From positions 186,001 through 250,000 of the forward strand of contig NW_022651106.1 of assembly GCF_004027225.2 (NCBI RefSeq): 64,000 bases of DNA. Reading direction: 5' to 3'. This document shows positions 10,650 through 21,155 of the stretch, piece by piece. The notes under the pieces were generated by a model. It made no database searches. It saw only the letters and a program-made list of their open reading frames with translations, and was not told the origin of the DNA. Numbering within the stretch: the first letter of the stretch is position 1; the number at the start of each line of letters is the position of its first letter. The stretch comes from Strigops habroptila. Lineage: Eukaryota > Chordata > Aves > Psittaciformes > Psittacidae. Both the position numbers and the translations under genes were made by a program.

Positions 10650-11638
10650 TGAGTCAATGGGTTCCTGGGCAGCGCCGTGGTCCTCACCCCAGCAGGATGG
10701 GGCCAGGTCCTACCTGGGGGGTGATGGTGGCACCGTGTCTATGGGAAAGGGCCCACAGGAACCCAATGGGAGAAGTTTGGGGTAAAACCTGTGGAGATTT
10801 AGTGAATATAGTCAAAATTTGGAGCAGAAACAATCAAATTTGGGGCAAAGACTCAAGATTTAAGGCAAATTGTTGAGATTTGGGCATGAAGGCTAAGGAT
10901 TTGGGGAAAATTGTTAAGATTTAGTGGAAATGGTCCAATTTTAGGTCAAAGATTTGATGTTTGGAGCAGAAGTGGTTGAGGATTATGGTAAAGGGTTGAT
11001 ATTTAGTGCAAATGGGTGAGTTTTGGGGCAAACCTTTTGATTTTGGGGTCCAACGGTCAAGATTTGAGGTAAATGGTGGTGATTTGGCCACCAAGTGTTC
11101 ACATTTAAGGGAAACCATTGAGATTTGAGGCAAACCATTGAGGTTTGGGGCAAAAATGGGTGAGTTTGGGGTGAATGGATGAAATTCAGTGGAGAAGGAC
11201 GAGGTTTGGGGCAAAACCAGTTGAGAATTGATCCAAAATGGTCAAGTTTTAGGGCAAACAATGGAAATTTGGGGGCCAATGGTTGAGGTTTGAGGCCAAT
11301 GGTTGAGGTTTGAGGCCAGTGGTTCAGGTTTGAGGCCAATGGTGAAGGTTTGGTGCCAATGCAGAACAGTTCTGAGGTAAAACCTGTTGAGTTTGGAGTC
11401 AACCTGAAGATATTTGGTGCCAATGGCCAAGGTTTGAGGCAAAGGGTTGAGATTTGGGGCAAATAGTCGAGATTTGGAGCCAATAGTTGAAATTTGAGCC
11501 CCAAATGGTTGAGATTCGGGCCAAAGATCCAAGCCCTGAGGTGAATTGTGGCCATTTGGGGCCAAGGGCCGAGGTTTGGGGCCAATGGGTGAGGTTTGGC
11601 TCAAGGCTCTGGGCTGGGTGAAGGTTTCTGGGGGGGAT
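10650..11638. repeat. Minisatellite spacer between V11 and V12
   Basis: G-rich array. Its first 230 bp match 6119-6345 next to V6, then it diverges to the form found at 12440-13030. No gene is visible. Confidence 0.7.
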
Positions 11639-12077
11639 TTAGTGACACAGCACAAGGGGTTGGCTCATGGCGATGGCCTTGGTGCCACCATAAGCAGCAC
11701 CATAACCACTACCATAACTCTTCGCGCAGTAGTAGGTGGCCGTGTCGTCAGTCGTGAGGCTGCTCATCTGCAGCGTGACCGTGCTCTGGGAGTCGTCCTT
11801 GGAGATGGTGAAGCGACCCTCCACCGATGGCGCGTATCTGGTGGTAGCACCACTGGTGTCAATAAGTGCTACCACCACCACTACTGCTAATGTAGGCGAC
11901 GAACTCGAGCCCCTGCCCTGGTGCTTGTCGCATCCATCCCATTTGGTAGCTGCTGAGGGTGAAGCCCGAGGCCTTGCAGACGAGCGTCAGGGACCCACCA
12001 GGGCTCTGGAGGTCACCTCCGGTCTCCACCAGCGTCACGGCCGCCCGGAGACCTATGGATGGAGAAGAAGACCCCAT
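11639..12077 (-). pseudogene. VH-type pseudo-segment V12 with duplicated CDR2, D-like fused
   Basis: Copy of V8 with the same D-like [14 protein letters not shown] but different CDR1 (SYQMGW) and CDR2s ([11 protein letters not shown], then [10 protein letters not shown]). FR2 is [13 protein letters not shown]. The CDR2 junction has the same break. Since V8 and V12 sit in duplicated blocks, their CDR1 and CDR2 must have diverged or been exchanged after duplication while the frameworks stayed the same. Confidence 0.8.
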
Positions 12078-13126
12078 TGAGTCAATGGGTTCCTGGGCAG
12101 CGCCGTGGTCCTCACCCCAGCAGGATGGGGCCAGGTCCTACCTGGGGGGTGATGGTGGCACCGTGTCTATGGGAAAGGGCCCATAGTGACCAATGGGAGA
12201 GGTTTGCGGTGAAACCTATTGAGATTTGAGGCCAATGGTGAATATTTGGGTCAGAAACGGTGAAATTTGGGGCAAAGGGTCAAGATTTGGGGCAAATTGT
12301 TGAGATTTGGGCATAAAGGGTCTAGATTTGGGGCAAATTGTTGAGATTTGGGCATAAAGGGTCTAGATTTGGGGCAAATTGTTGAGATTTGGGCATAAAG
12401 TGTCAAGTTTTGAGGCAAATTGTTGAGATTTAGTGGAAATGGTCCAATTTTAGGTCAAAGATTTGATGTTTGGAGCAAAAGTGGTTGAGGTTTTTGGTAA
12501 AGGGTTGATATTTAGTGCAAGTGGGTGAGTTTTGGGGCAAAACAGTTGATTTTGGGGTCCAAAGATCAAGATTTGAGGTAAATGGTTGAGATTTGGCCTC
12601 CAAGGGTCCACATTTAAGGTGAACCATTTAGATTTGGGGCAAATTGTTGAGGTTTGGGGCAAAAATGAGTGAGTTTGGGGTAAATGGTTGAAATTCAGTG
12701 GAGAAGCACGAGCTTTGGAGCAAAAGCAGTTGAGAATTGATCCAAAATGGTCAAGTTTTAGGCCAAACAATTGAAATTTGGGGCCAATGGCTGAGGTTTG
12801 AGGCCAGTGGTTCAGGTTTGAGGCCAATGGTGAAGGTTTGGTGCCAATGCAGAACAGTTCTGAGGTAAAACCTGTTGAGTTTGGAGTCGACCTGAAGATA
12901 TTTGGTGCCAATGGCCAAGGTTTGAGGCAAAGGGTTGAGATTTGGGGCAAATAGTCGAGATTTGGAGCAAATAGTTGCGATTTGGGTCCAAAATGGTTGA
13001 GATTCGGGCCAAAGAGCCAATCCCTGAGGTAAATTGTGGCCATTTGGGGCCAAGGGCCGAGGTTTGGGGCCAATGGGTGAGGTTTGGCTCAAGGCTCTGG
13101 GCTGGGTGAAGGTTTCTGGGGGGGAT
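12078..13126. repeat. Minisatellite spacer between V12 and V13
   Basis: Nearly the same as 7988-9015 over its first 450 bp, including the three GCATAAAGGGTCTAG subrepeats. No gene is visible. Confidence 0.75.
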
Positions 13127-13430
13127 TTAGTGACACAGCACAAGGGGTTGGCTCATGGCGATGGCCTTGGTGCCACCATAAGCACCAGCACTACCAGCAC
13201 TCTTCGCGCAGTAGTAGGTGGCCGTGTCCTCGGTCGTGAGGCTGCTCATCTGCAGCGTGACCGTGCTCTGGGAGGTGTCCCTGGAGATGGTGAAGCGACC
13301 CTGCACCGATGGCGCATACAAGGTGTAACCACCAGTGCTGCTAATGCTTGCGACCCATTCGAGCCCCTGCCCTGGTGCTTGTCACATCCATCCCAAGCTG
13401 TAGTCACTGAAGGTGTAGCCGGATCCTGAC
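13127..13430 (-). pseudogene. VH-type pseudo-segment V13, FR1 missing, stop in FR2
   Basis: Copy of V9: [15 protein letters not shown]2 [13 protein letters not shown]3 [22 protein letters not shown]-like [12 protein letters not shown], type-A tail. The conserved FR2 arginine codon after WM is TGA, so the domain cannot be read through. Leader, FR1 and RSS are not seen. Confidence 0.75.
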
Positions 13431-13614
13431 CCAAACCTCACCCATTGGCCCCAAACCTCACCCATTGGCCCCAAATGGCCACAACTGACCTCAGGTCTCA
13501 GCTCTTTGACCAAGATGTCAAGTGGTTCAACCCCAAAATGGGACTTTTTCAGCTCTTTGCCCCAAGTTTGACCATTTCTGCTCCAAATTGTGACCCTTCA
13601 GCACTGGTGGGTCC

Positions 13615-13923
13615 ATGAGGCTCCTCTGCAAGGCCTCGGGCTTCACCTTCAGCAGCTACGCAATGCTATGGGTGCGACAAGCACCAGGGCAGGGGCTCGA
13701 ATGGGTCGCAAGCATTGACTATGATGATGACACCTACTACGCGCCATCGGTGCAGGGTCGCTTCACCATCTCCAAGGACACCTCCCAGAGCACGGTCACG
13801 CTGCAGATGAGCAGCCTCACGACCGACGACACGGCCACCTACTACTGCATGAAGAGAGCTGCTAGTGGTTATAGTGCTGCTTGTGGTGGCACCAACGCCA
13901 CAAGAGGTTGCCCAAAACCTTGA
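13615..13923 (+). pseudogene. VH-type pseudo-segment V14, 5'-truncated, D-like fused
   Basis: Copy of V10, but its CDR1 SYAMLW and its D-like end ...GYSAACGG match V7. CDR2 is [10 protein letters not shown], full D-like [14 protein letters not shown], tail [11 protein letters not shown]. Open frame from [10 protein letters not shown] onward. Leader, early FR1 and RSS are missing. Confidence 0.8.
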
Positions 13924-14394
13924 CTGCTTTTGTCTCAAGGATCAACTGGTTTTGCCCCAAACCTCGGCCTTTGGCCCCAAACCTCACCCATTGGCCCCAA
14001 ATCTCGGCCATTGGCCCCACATGGCCACAATTCACCTCAGGGCTTGGCTCTTTGACCTGATTCTCAACCATTTACAACCCAAATCTCAACTATTTGCTCC
14101 AAACCTCGGCCATTGGCAACAAATATCTCCAGTTTGACCCCAACTCAACAGGTTTTACCTCAGAACTGTTGTCCATTGGCACCCAACCTCTGCCATTTGC
14201 CCAAAGCCCCAAGGGTTCGCCCCAAGTATCGACCAGTTTTGTCCCAAATCTCACCCGGTTTCACCCCAAATCTCAACCATTCGCCTCAAATCTTGTCCCT
14301 CGGTGCCCAAATCTCAACAATTCACCTCATATCTTGAGCCTTTGCCCCGATCCTCGACCGTTTCTGCCCCAAATCTGGGTAGAAATGGTTGAGG

Positions 14395-14490
14395 TTTGGG
14401 GTGACCCTTCACCGATGGCGCATACAAGGTGCCACCACCATTGTAGCCAATGTAGGCAACGAACCCGAGCCCCTACCTGGTCCTACGTGG
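14395..14490 (-). pseudogene. VH relic (CDR2 region only, V15)
   Basis: On the minus strand the stretch reads GLGFVAYIGYNGGGTLYAPSVKG-like CDR2 flanked by array. It corresponds to the inner end of V5. FR1, FR3 and D-like sequence are gone, and it joins directly to the conserved V upstream flank (CCTACGTGGGGGGTGATGG). It is the last VH trace before the cluster ends near 14545. Confidence 0.6.
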
Positions 14491-14545
14491 GGGGTGATGG
14501 TGGCACCATGTCTATGGGGAAGGCTCCATAGTGACCAATGGGTCA

Positions 14546-15395
14546 GGTTTGGGGCCTTAAAGGGCTTAATTATTAGGGCTAAGTTAGTGGAAATGGGAAA
14601 TAAATGGGATTATTAGGACTAATAGGCTTAATTATTAGCCCTAATATAGTGAGGATGGGAGATAAATGTAATAAGAAGCCCTAATGGTCTTATTTATCAG
14701 CCCTAATATAGTGGGGATGGGGGATAAATGTAATAAGAAGCCCTAATGGTCTTATTTATTAGCCCTAATATAGTGGGGATGGGGGATAAATGTAATAAGA
14801 AGCCCTAATGGTCTTATTTATTAGCCCTAATATAGTGGGAATGGTGGATAAATTGAATTATTAGCCTAATAAACTTAATTATTAGCCCTGATAGGCTTAT
14901 TTATTAGCCCTAATTTAGCAGGCATAGGGGATAAATGTAATAAGAAGCCCTAATGGTCTTATTTATTAGCCCTAAAATAATGGGGATGGGGGATACATCG
15001 AATTATTAGCCTAACAAACATAATTATTAGCCCTGATAGTCTTAATTATTAGCCCTAACACAGTGTAGATGGGAAATAAATTGAATTATAAGGCCTAATA
15101 GTCTTAATTATTAGCCCTAATTCAGTGGGGATGGGGCACAAATTAATTATAAGCCTAATAAACTTAATTATTAGCCCTAATAGACTTAATTATTAGCCCT
15201 AATTCAGTGGGGATGGAGGATGAACTGAATTATAAGCCTAATAAACTTAACTATTAGCCCTAATAGCCTTCATTATTCGCTCTAATGTAGGCGGCTGGGG
15301 CTTAAATTTGATTGAAAGGCCTAACATGCGCCATTATTAGCCCTAATAGACTTAATTATTAGCCCTAATTGAGGGGATAACGTTCATTCTACCCC
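14546..15395. repeat. About 60 bp AT-rich satellite
   Basis: Units contain AGCCCTAATATAGTGGGGAT, GGGATAAATGTAATAAGAAG and CTTATTTATTAGCCCTAAT. Three units around 14650-14830 are nearly identical, later ones diverge. It begins abruptly at the end of the VH cluster. CCCTAA motifs recur but not as tandem telomeric hexamers. Confidence 0.8.
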
Positions 15396-15620
15396 GCAAT
15401 TCAGGTGCTGAAAGCAGCTGCTGGAATCAAAAGGCCGAAAACGAGAGCCGGGCCTAATTTTGAGCTGAAAAAGGCCCTTTTTGGGGTTTCGGGGCTATTA
15501 TTGGCTATTTTTGGCAGCAGCAGCTGCGCGGGAAAACCCCAAAGCGGGCGGGTTTGGCCCCAAAAAGGGGCCGCCCCAGACAGAGGGCACAGGAGGGGAC
15601 CGTCGCTCACCGGTGATGGC
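15396..15620. other. Short GC-rich non-repetitive block, function unknown
   Basis: A 225 bp island between two AT-rich repeats. Both strands have open frames of about 70 codons (plus 15405-15626, minus 15401-15610) with no recognisable domain. It could be a relic of a gene or a dispersed repeat; I cannot tell. Confidence 0.4.
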
Positions 15621-17330
15621 TATTAATGCTATTAAGTGGATTCTATTCATGCTATTAATTGTATTAATTGCATTAACTTTATGATTTTTATTCATTATTA
15701 ATGCTATTCTTTCATATTATTAGTCCCTTTATTTGGTTTGCTATTTAATCGCTATTAGTATTTGATGGGAATCGCTGTTTTTATTGTCATTATTAATCAA
15801 TGGTCAGAATTTAGACTTATTATTCTTATTGTTTCATTAGGTTATTATCTTGATCCTTTATTCTTTCTTTCTCATTTTAACTTATTAGTCTATTATTTGG
15901 GCATTACAGGAAATATTATTAATTGTATTAGCAGGAATATGCGCTCCTTTAGTCTCTTTTCTCATTCTTAGTAGCACAAATACTTCTACTACTATTTCTA
16001 TTATTATTTCTATTATTATTAGTAGTATTAGTATTAGTTGCAGTATTAGTATTAGTAGTATTATTAGTATTTGTATTAGTATTGCTGTTATTAGTAGCAT
16101 TCCATAACAGTTTAATTATTATGTGCCACTTTATCTTCTTTTATTATCACCATTAGCACTAAAATAACGATAATATTATTAGAAATGATTAGATTTGTAT
16201 TAGACTCGATCAGAAATAATTATACTCATATTAGAAATCATTACATCGATATTACAATTATTAGAAATACTTATTAGCGTTCGAAATCATTCTTATTCTA
16301 TTAGTAGGAGTTATTTTATAAGTCGGAATCTTTTATGAGTGGGAATTGCCTTTTATTACTATTATTATAACAAATTGCTGGTGCGATTAGCATTATTATA
16401 GTTTATTATCTATTTTATACCTCTGTTTGATATAGATTTTAGTGGTTTATCATTTTATCATTATGTGCAGCTTTATTTTTCTTTATTATTCTTATTATCA
16501 AGACTTCACCCCACTTTATTTTCTATTATTATTATTATTATTATTATTAGCAAAACCTCCCACTTTATTCTCTCCTTTTATTATTATTAGCCGGAACACG
16601 CCCTATTTATTTCATATTATTCTTTATTCTTCTCTTTATCCTTTCATTAATTCTTGTTATTAGCACAAATACTTTATCGTTGTTATATTACACTGTTATC
16701 ATTATCGCTATTATCGTCGTATTCTTGGTAATAATCGCTTTTTATTCTCATTATTACCACCTTTGCAGAAATATGCAGCACTTTATTAGTGGTTAATAAT
16801 AATGATAATAATAAAATATTTTCTATTATCTATTATATTATATTATATTATATTATATTATATTATATTATATTATATTATATTATATTGCATTGTATTG
16901 TATTATATTATACTATTAGTGTTCATATTAGCAGAAATATGGCTACTTTCTTATAATTATTTATATCTTATCATTATTAATATCATTAAATTAATAATTT
17001 CTTATAATTATTGATAGTTTATTAGTATTATTAGGAGGAATTTGCAGAGAAGTGAGTTATTTCATTTATTATTAGTAATATTTATTATTTTATATTATTG
17101 TTAATATTCGATGTTATTCTATATTCTTATATTTCATTACTATATATATCATATTATTATTGTTATTATTGTCATATTATTACTATTATTATTGTTATTG
17201 TTATCATTGTATTATCATCATCATTGTATTATTATTATTATTACTATTGTTATTATGTCCTTTATTTTTCTTATTATTGACAGCAATAAATTCTACCTTA
17301 TCGGTTCTAATAAAGAGAATAAATGGAGTT
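15621..17330. repeat. AT-rich low-complexity island (TTATTAG/TTATTA runs)
   Basis: Strongly T-rich on the plus strand, with TTATTATTAG, ATTATTATTATTATT and a clean TATTA run at about 16830-16900. Predicted ORFs are I/L/Y-rich simple translations. No gene is visible. It contrasts sharply with the GC-rich DNA on both sides. Confidence 0.8.
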
Positions 17331-18110
17331 AAATGGAATAAAAGAGAAAATAAAGGGAAGAAATACAAGGAATAAAAAGAAATAAAGAGAATAATGAAGA
17401 ATAAAACAGGGAATAAAAGGAAATTTAATGGAATAAGGCTCCAAATGGAATTAAATGCCCCAAATTGAATTTAAAGCCCCCAAAATCCATGAAATAAAGG
17501 CTCAAATTTGAATTAAATGCCCCAAAATTGGATTAAGTTCCCCCAAATCAATGAATTAAAGGCTCAAATTTTAATTAAATGCCCCAAATTCGGATTAAAT
17601 TCCCCCAAATCAATGAATTAAAGGCTCAAAATGGAACTAAATGCCCAAATATTGAATTAAATGCCCCAAATCAATGAATTAAAGGTTCAAAATGGAATTA
17701 AATGCCCCCAAATTAGATTAAATTCCCCCAAATCAATGAAATAAAGGCTCAAAATGGAATTAAATGCCCAAATCAATGAAATCAATGCCCAAAACCGAAT
17801 TAAATGCCCCCAAATTGGATTAAATTCCCCCAAATCAATGAATTAAAGGCTCAAAATGGAATTAGATGCCCCAAATCAACGAAATCAATGCCCCCAAACC
17901 AGCGAAAACGAAGAATTTGCGCGAATTTAAAAGAAATCCCATTAAATTCAGGAAAAAACAATTAAAAAGCTATTAAAAACGGAATTAAAGTGCTGATAAA
18001 AGGCAAGGAAATGGGGGGAAAAAGACATAAAAGCAAGAAAACCCATGAAATAAACGACCTAAACATCAATCCCGTTAAATTGAAGGGGCGAAAGGCTCCA
18101 AATGTGGAAA
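17331..18110. repeat. Degenerate minisatellite (AAATGGAATTAAATGCCCC)
   Basis: Repeated blocks of about 40-60 bp such as GGATTAAATTCCCCCAAATC and AATGAATTAAAGGCTCAAA from 17440 to 17900, decaying to 18110. No gene is visible. Confidence 0.75.
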
Positions 18111-18179
18111 AAATCATGAAATTAAACGAAAAACCAAATTAAACGTAATAAAAATAAACCCCGATAAAGAAAATGGAAG

Positions 18180-18420
18180 GGGGGGGGGGGGGTGGGGGTG
18201 CGCGGCTCGCCCCACAAAATGGCGCCTTAATCTGCCTAGCAACGCATTCTGATTGGCTGCTCTGCGCGCCGGGGGGCGTGGTTTCGCCGGGGAACCCGGA
18301 AGCGCCTCCCTCTTCTCCTTAGCAACCGCGCCGTTGCCCTTGGCAACCGCGGGGTTCTCCCTTAGCGACGCCGCCATTTCCCTTAGCAACGGCCTCAGGG
18401 TGGGTTTAACGTGAGGGGGG
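18180..18420. promoter_or_regulatory. CpG-rich promoter-like block with RFX X-box
   Basis: An abrupt change to CpG-rich sequence with an inverted CCAAT box near 18249 (GATTGGCTG), a perfect palindromic RFX X-box GTTGCCCTTGGCAAC at 18333-18347, and four or five nearby half-sites of form CCTTAGCAAC. X-boxes of this form are bound by RFX factors, which drive ciliary and MHC class II genes. Which transcript starts here is unclear; a distal SALL2 promoter is possible since mammalian SALL2 has two promoters. Confidence 0.55.
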
Positions 18421-18659
18421 GACGCGGTTGAGGGGGGGTCAGACCCTTGAGGAGGCGCTGGGGGGCGGGAGGAACGGGGTGGGGGGGGGCTAGGCCGCAG
18501 TGGGGGGGGCTAGGCCCAGGTAGGCCCCCCCACAAGTGGGGGTCCGGGCTCCATTGAGGTCTGTGAAGGGGGGGGGAACGGGTTTTGGGGGGGTCTGGCA
18601 GCGTTTTGGGGGGGTCAAGACCAAGTTGGGGTCACTCCATTCACCCCGTCTTCCTTCAG

Positions 18660-18731
18660 GCCGTCTAAAGGAGAAGAAGCCCCGTTTCAGCGCGACCCCC
18701 CCCCCTCCATTTCAGCGCGACCCCCCTAAAG
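18660..18731 (+). other. Candidate orphan exon between consensus splice sites
   Basis: TCTTCCTTCAG precedes and GTAAGAAG follows a 72 bp segment with one open frame (RLKEKKPRFSATPPPPFQRD). It lies about 300 bp downstream of the CpG block. The peptide is not recognised. It might be a distal 5' exon of SALL2 or a chance pair of sites. Confidence 0.25.
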
Positions 18732-18899
18732 GTAAGAAGAAAGGCCTTAAAATGGGGGATTTGAACCCAAAAGGGAGGGATTTGCCTCAAAACTGAGAGG
18801 TCTGCCCCCAAAACGGTGATTTTCACACCAAAATGGAGGGGGTTTCTCCCTTTAAACCCCCCCAATAAGCTTGTTTGTGGCTATTGTTTGATTAACCCC

Positions 18900-19980
18900 C
18901 CCCTCAGGCTTGAGCCCCCCCAAAATAAGAATAAACCCCCCCAAATAAGCATAAAAGCATCAAAAAGAGGTATTTTACCCCCAAAATGAAGCCCAAGGTG
19001 CAAATAAACCCCCCCCAAAAGAAATGTTTAGCTTAAAAGGATTTAATACCCCCAAATAAGGATTTAATGCCCTAAAATAGGGAATTAATTCCCCAAAATA
19101 GGGATTTAATGCCCTAAAATAGAGATTTAATGCCCCAAAATAGGGATTTAATGCCCAAAAATAGGGATTTAATGCCCCAAAATAGAATTTAATGCCCCAA
19201 AATAGGGATTTAACGCCCCAAAATAGAGATTTAATGCCCCAAAATAGGGATTTAACGCCCCAAAAATAGAGATTTAACACCCCAAAATAGGGATTTAATG
19301 CCCCAAAATAGGGATTTAACACCCCAAAATAACGATTTAATGCCCCAAAATAGGGATTTAATTCCCCAAAATAGAATTTAATGCCCAAAATAGGGATTTA
19401 ATGCCCTAAAATAGGGATTTAATGCCCCAAAATAGGGATTTAATGCCCTAAAATAGGGATTTAATGCCTTAAAACGGGGATTGAAGGCCCCAAAATGAAA
19501 GAGGTGCCCCCAAATATAAAGATACCCCCCCCCCCAAATAAGCTCACCTCAAGAAAATGCATATAAATGCTTAAAATAGGTATAAACCCCCCCAAAATAG
19601 GTGTTTTGGGACAAAAATTAATAGATAATGTCCCCAAATAGGGATTTGAACCCCCAAAATAAGGATTTAACCCCCCAAAATAGGGATTTAACCCCTCAAA
19701 ATAGGGATTTAACCCCAAAATAGGGATTTAAACCCCCCCAAATAAGTTTAATTCCCCAAAATAGGTATTTAAGCCCCCAAAGAAGTTGATATTCCCCCCA
19801 AAATAAATATTTAACCCCTAAAATAAGTATAAATAAGCCTCAAATAAGTATAAATACCCCCAAAGTTAGTTTATAGCCCCCCCAATAAGTTTCTTAACTC
19901 AAAAACTAGAAGTTTAATACCTCAGAAATAAGTTCATATCCCCCCAAAATAAGTTGATTACCTCAGAAACCCTCATTAGC
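18900..19980. repeat. About 20 bp minisatellite (CCCCAAAATAGGGATTTAATG)
   Basis: The best-ordered part is 19040-19470, about twenty units of CAAAATAGGGATTTAATGCC. It is decayed before and after. The antisense frame gives an FGALNPYFG repeat of 137 codons that is not a gene. Confidence 0.85.
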
Positions 19981-21010
19981 CCCCCCCCAACCCCTTTAGG
20001 ACCTCCCAAACCCCCTTTAGGACCCCTTAAAACCCCTTTAGGCCCCCCAAAACCCCCTTTAGATCCCCAAAACCCCCTTTAGACCCCCCCAAACCCCTTT
20101 AGGACCCCCCAAACCCCCTTTAATCCCTCCCAAACCCCCTTTAACCCCCCATAAACCCCCTTTAGGACCCCCCAAACCCCCTTTAAACCCTCCCAAACCC
20201 CCTTTAGCCCCCCCAAATCCCCTTTAGGACCCCCCAAACCCCCTTTAGGACCCCCTAAAACCCCTTTAGCCCCCCCCAAACCCCCTTTAAACCCCCCCAA
20301 ACCCCCTTTAATCCCTCCCAAACCCCCTTTAGACACCCCCAAACCCCCTTTAGCCCCCCCAAATCCCCTTTAGCTCCCCCCAAACCCCCTTTAGGACCCC
20401 CTAAAACCCCTTTATCCCCCCCAAACCCCCTTTAGATCCCCAAAACCCCCTTTAGACCCCCCCAAACCCCCTTTATCTCCCCCCAAACCCCCTTTAGATC
20501 CCCAAATCCCCTTTAGCTCCCCCCAAACCCCCTTTAGGACCCCCTAAAACCCCTTTATCCCCCCCAAACCCCCTTTAGGACCCCCATAAACCCCCTTTAG
20601 ACCCCCCCAAACCCCCTTTAAACCCCCCATAGACCCCCATTGACCCCCCAAACCCCCTTTAGACCCCCCCAAACCCCCTTTAGGACCCCCTAAAACCCCT
20701 TTAGCCCCCTCCAAACCCCCTTTAGCCCCCCAAACCCCCTTTATCCCCCCCAAACTCCCTTTAGGACCCCCCAAACTCCCTTTAGGACCCCCCAAACCCC
20801 CTTTAGCTCCCCCCAAACCCCCTTTAGCTCCCCTCAACCCCCCTTTAGGACCCCCTAAAACCCCTTTAGCCCCCCCCAAACCCCCTTTAATCCCTCCCAA
20901 ACCTACTTTATCCCGCCCAACCTCCCTTTAGGACCCCCCAAATTCCCTTTAGCCCCCCTCCAATCCCTCTTTAGGACCCCCTAAACCCTCTTTAGACCCC
21001 CCCAAGCCCC
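19981..21010. repeat. About 21 bp C-rich minisatellite (CCCCCCAAACCCCCTTTAGG)
   Basis: Some fifty units with variants GACCCCCC, GCCCCCCC and ATCCCTCC. All G is on the minus strand, so minus-strand DNA could form G-quadruplexes. It ends about 40 bp before the SALL2 promoter CRE. Confidence 0.85.
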
Positions 21011-21052
21011 CTTTTCCCTCCCTTTTCGCCCCAAACCTCCCCCTCCCCTTAA

Positions 21053-21060
21053 TGACGTCA
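21053..21060. promoter_or_regulatory. Palindromic CRE (TGACGTCA) in SALL2 promoter
   Basis: A consensus cAMP-response element about 95 bp upstream of the SALL2 start codon, between the C-rich and G-rich arrays. CREB/ATF factors bind this site. Occupancy here is inferred. Confidence 0.6.
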
Positions 21061-21155
21061 CGGTTTGGGGGGGGGGGCTCCCCCCCCCTTACATCCGCCT
21101 TGGTCCCCTCCTCTTCCTCCCGGGGGGGGGTCACACACACGGGACTCCCATAGCC

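Larger units (their letters stand above)
7552..14100. repeat. Direct duplication, about 4.1 kb offset (V8-V10 and V12-V14)
   Basis: V8/V12, V9/V13 and V10/V14 start at 7552/11639, 9016/13127 and 9513/13615, offsets of 4087, 4111 and 4102 bp, each pair in the same orientation. Spacer subrepeats duplicate with the same offset. V11 (10214) lies between the two copies. CDRs differ between paired copies more than frameworks do. Confidence 0.75.
47..14394. repeat. Degenerate 15-20 bp minisatellite between VH segments
   Basis: All spacers between the VH pseudo-segments are built from variants of TTTGCCCCAAATCTCAAC and CCATTGGCCCCAAACCTC. The unit is about 15-20 bp and too diverged for a clean period. 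The arrays are polar: the C-rich form lies on the plus strand downstream of plus-strand segments, and the G-rich form flanks minus-strand ones. The strand switches at inversion junctions, for example near 290 and 7320. The small open frames in the arrays are simple-repeat translations, not genes. Spacers over 300 bp are 47-438, 748-1500, 1937-3561, 3994-4387, 4712-5679, 6119-6871, 7181-7551, 7988-9015, 9822-10213, 10650-11638, 12078-13126 and 13924-14394. Nothing else was recognised in them. Confidence 0.85.

Noticed and set aside
14546-15395. Interstitial telomere
   Set aside because: CCCTAA occurs often, but within a roughly 60 bp satellite and never as tandem hexamers.
16442-17375. Membrane-protein-like ORFs rich in I, L, Y and F
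   Set aside because: Produced by TTATTA/ATTATT low-complexity DNA. No conserved motif, many overlapping frames.
19981-21010. CRISPR-like array
   Set aside because: Regularly spaced short repeats have no unique spacers. This and all other arrays here are minisatellites in a vertebrate genome.
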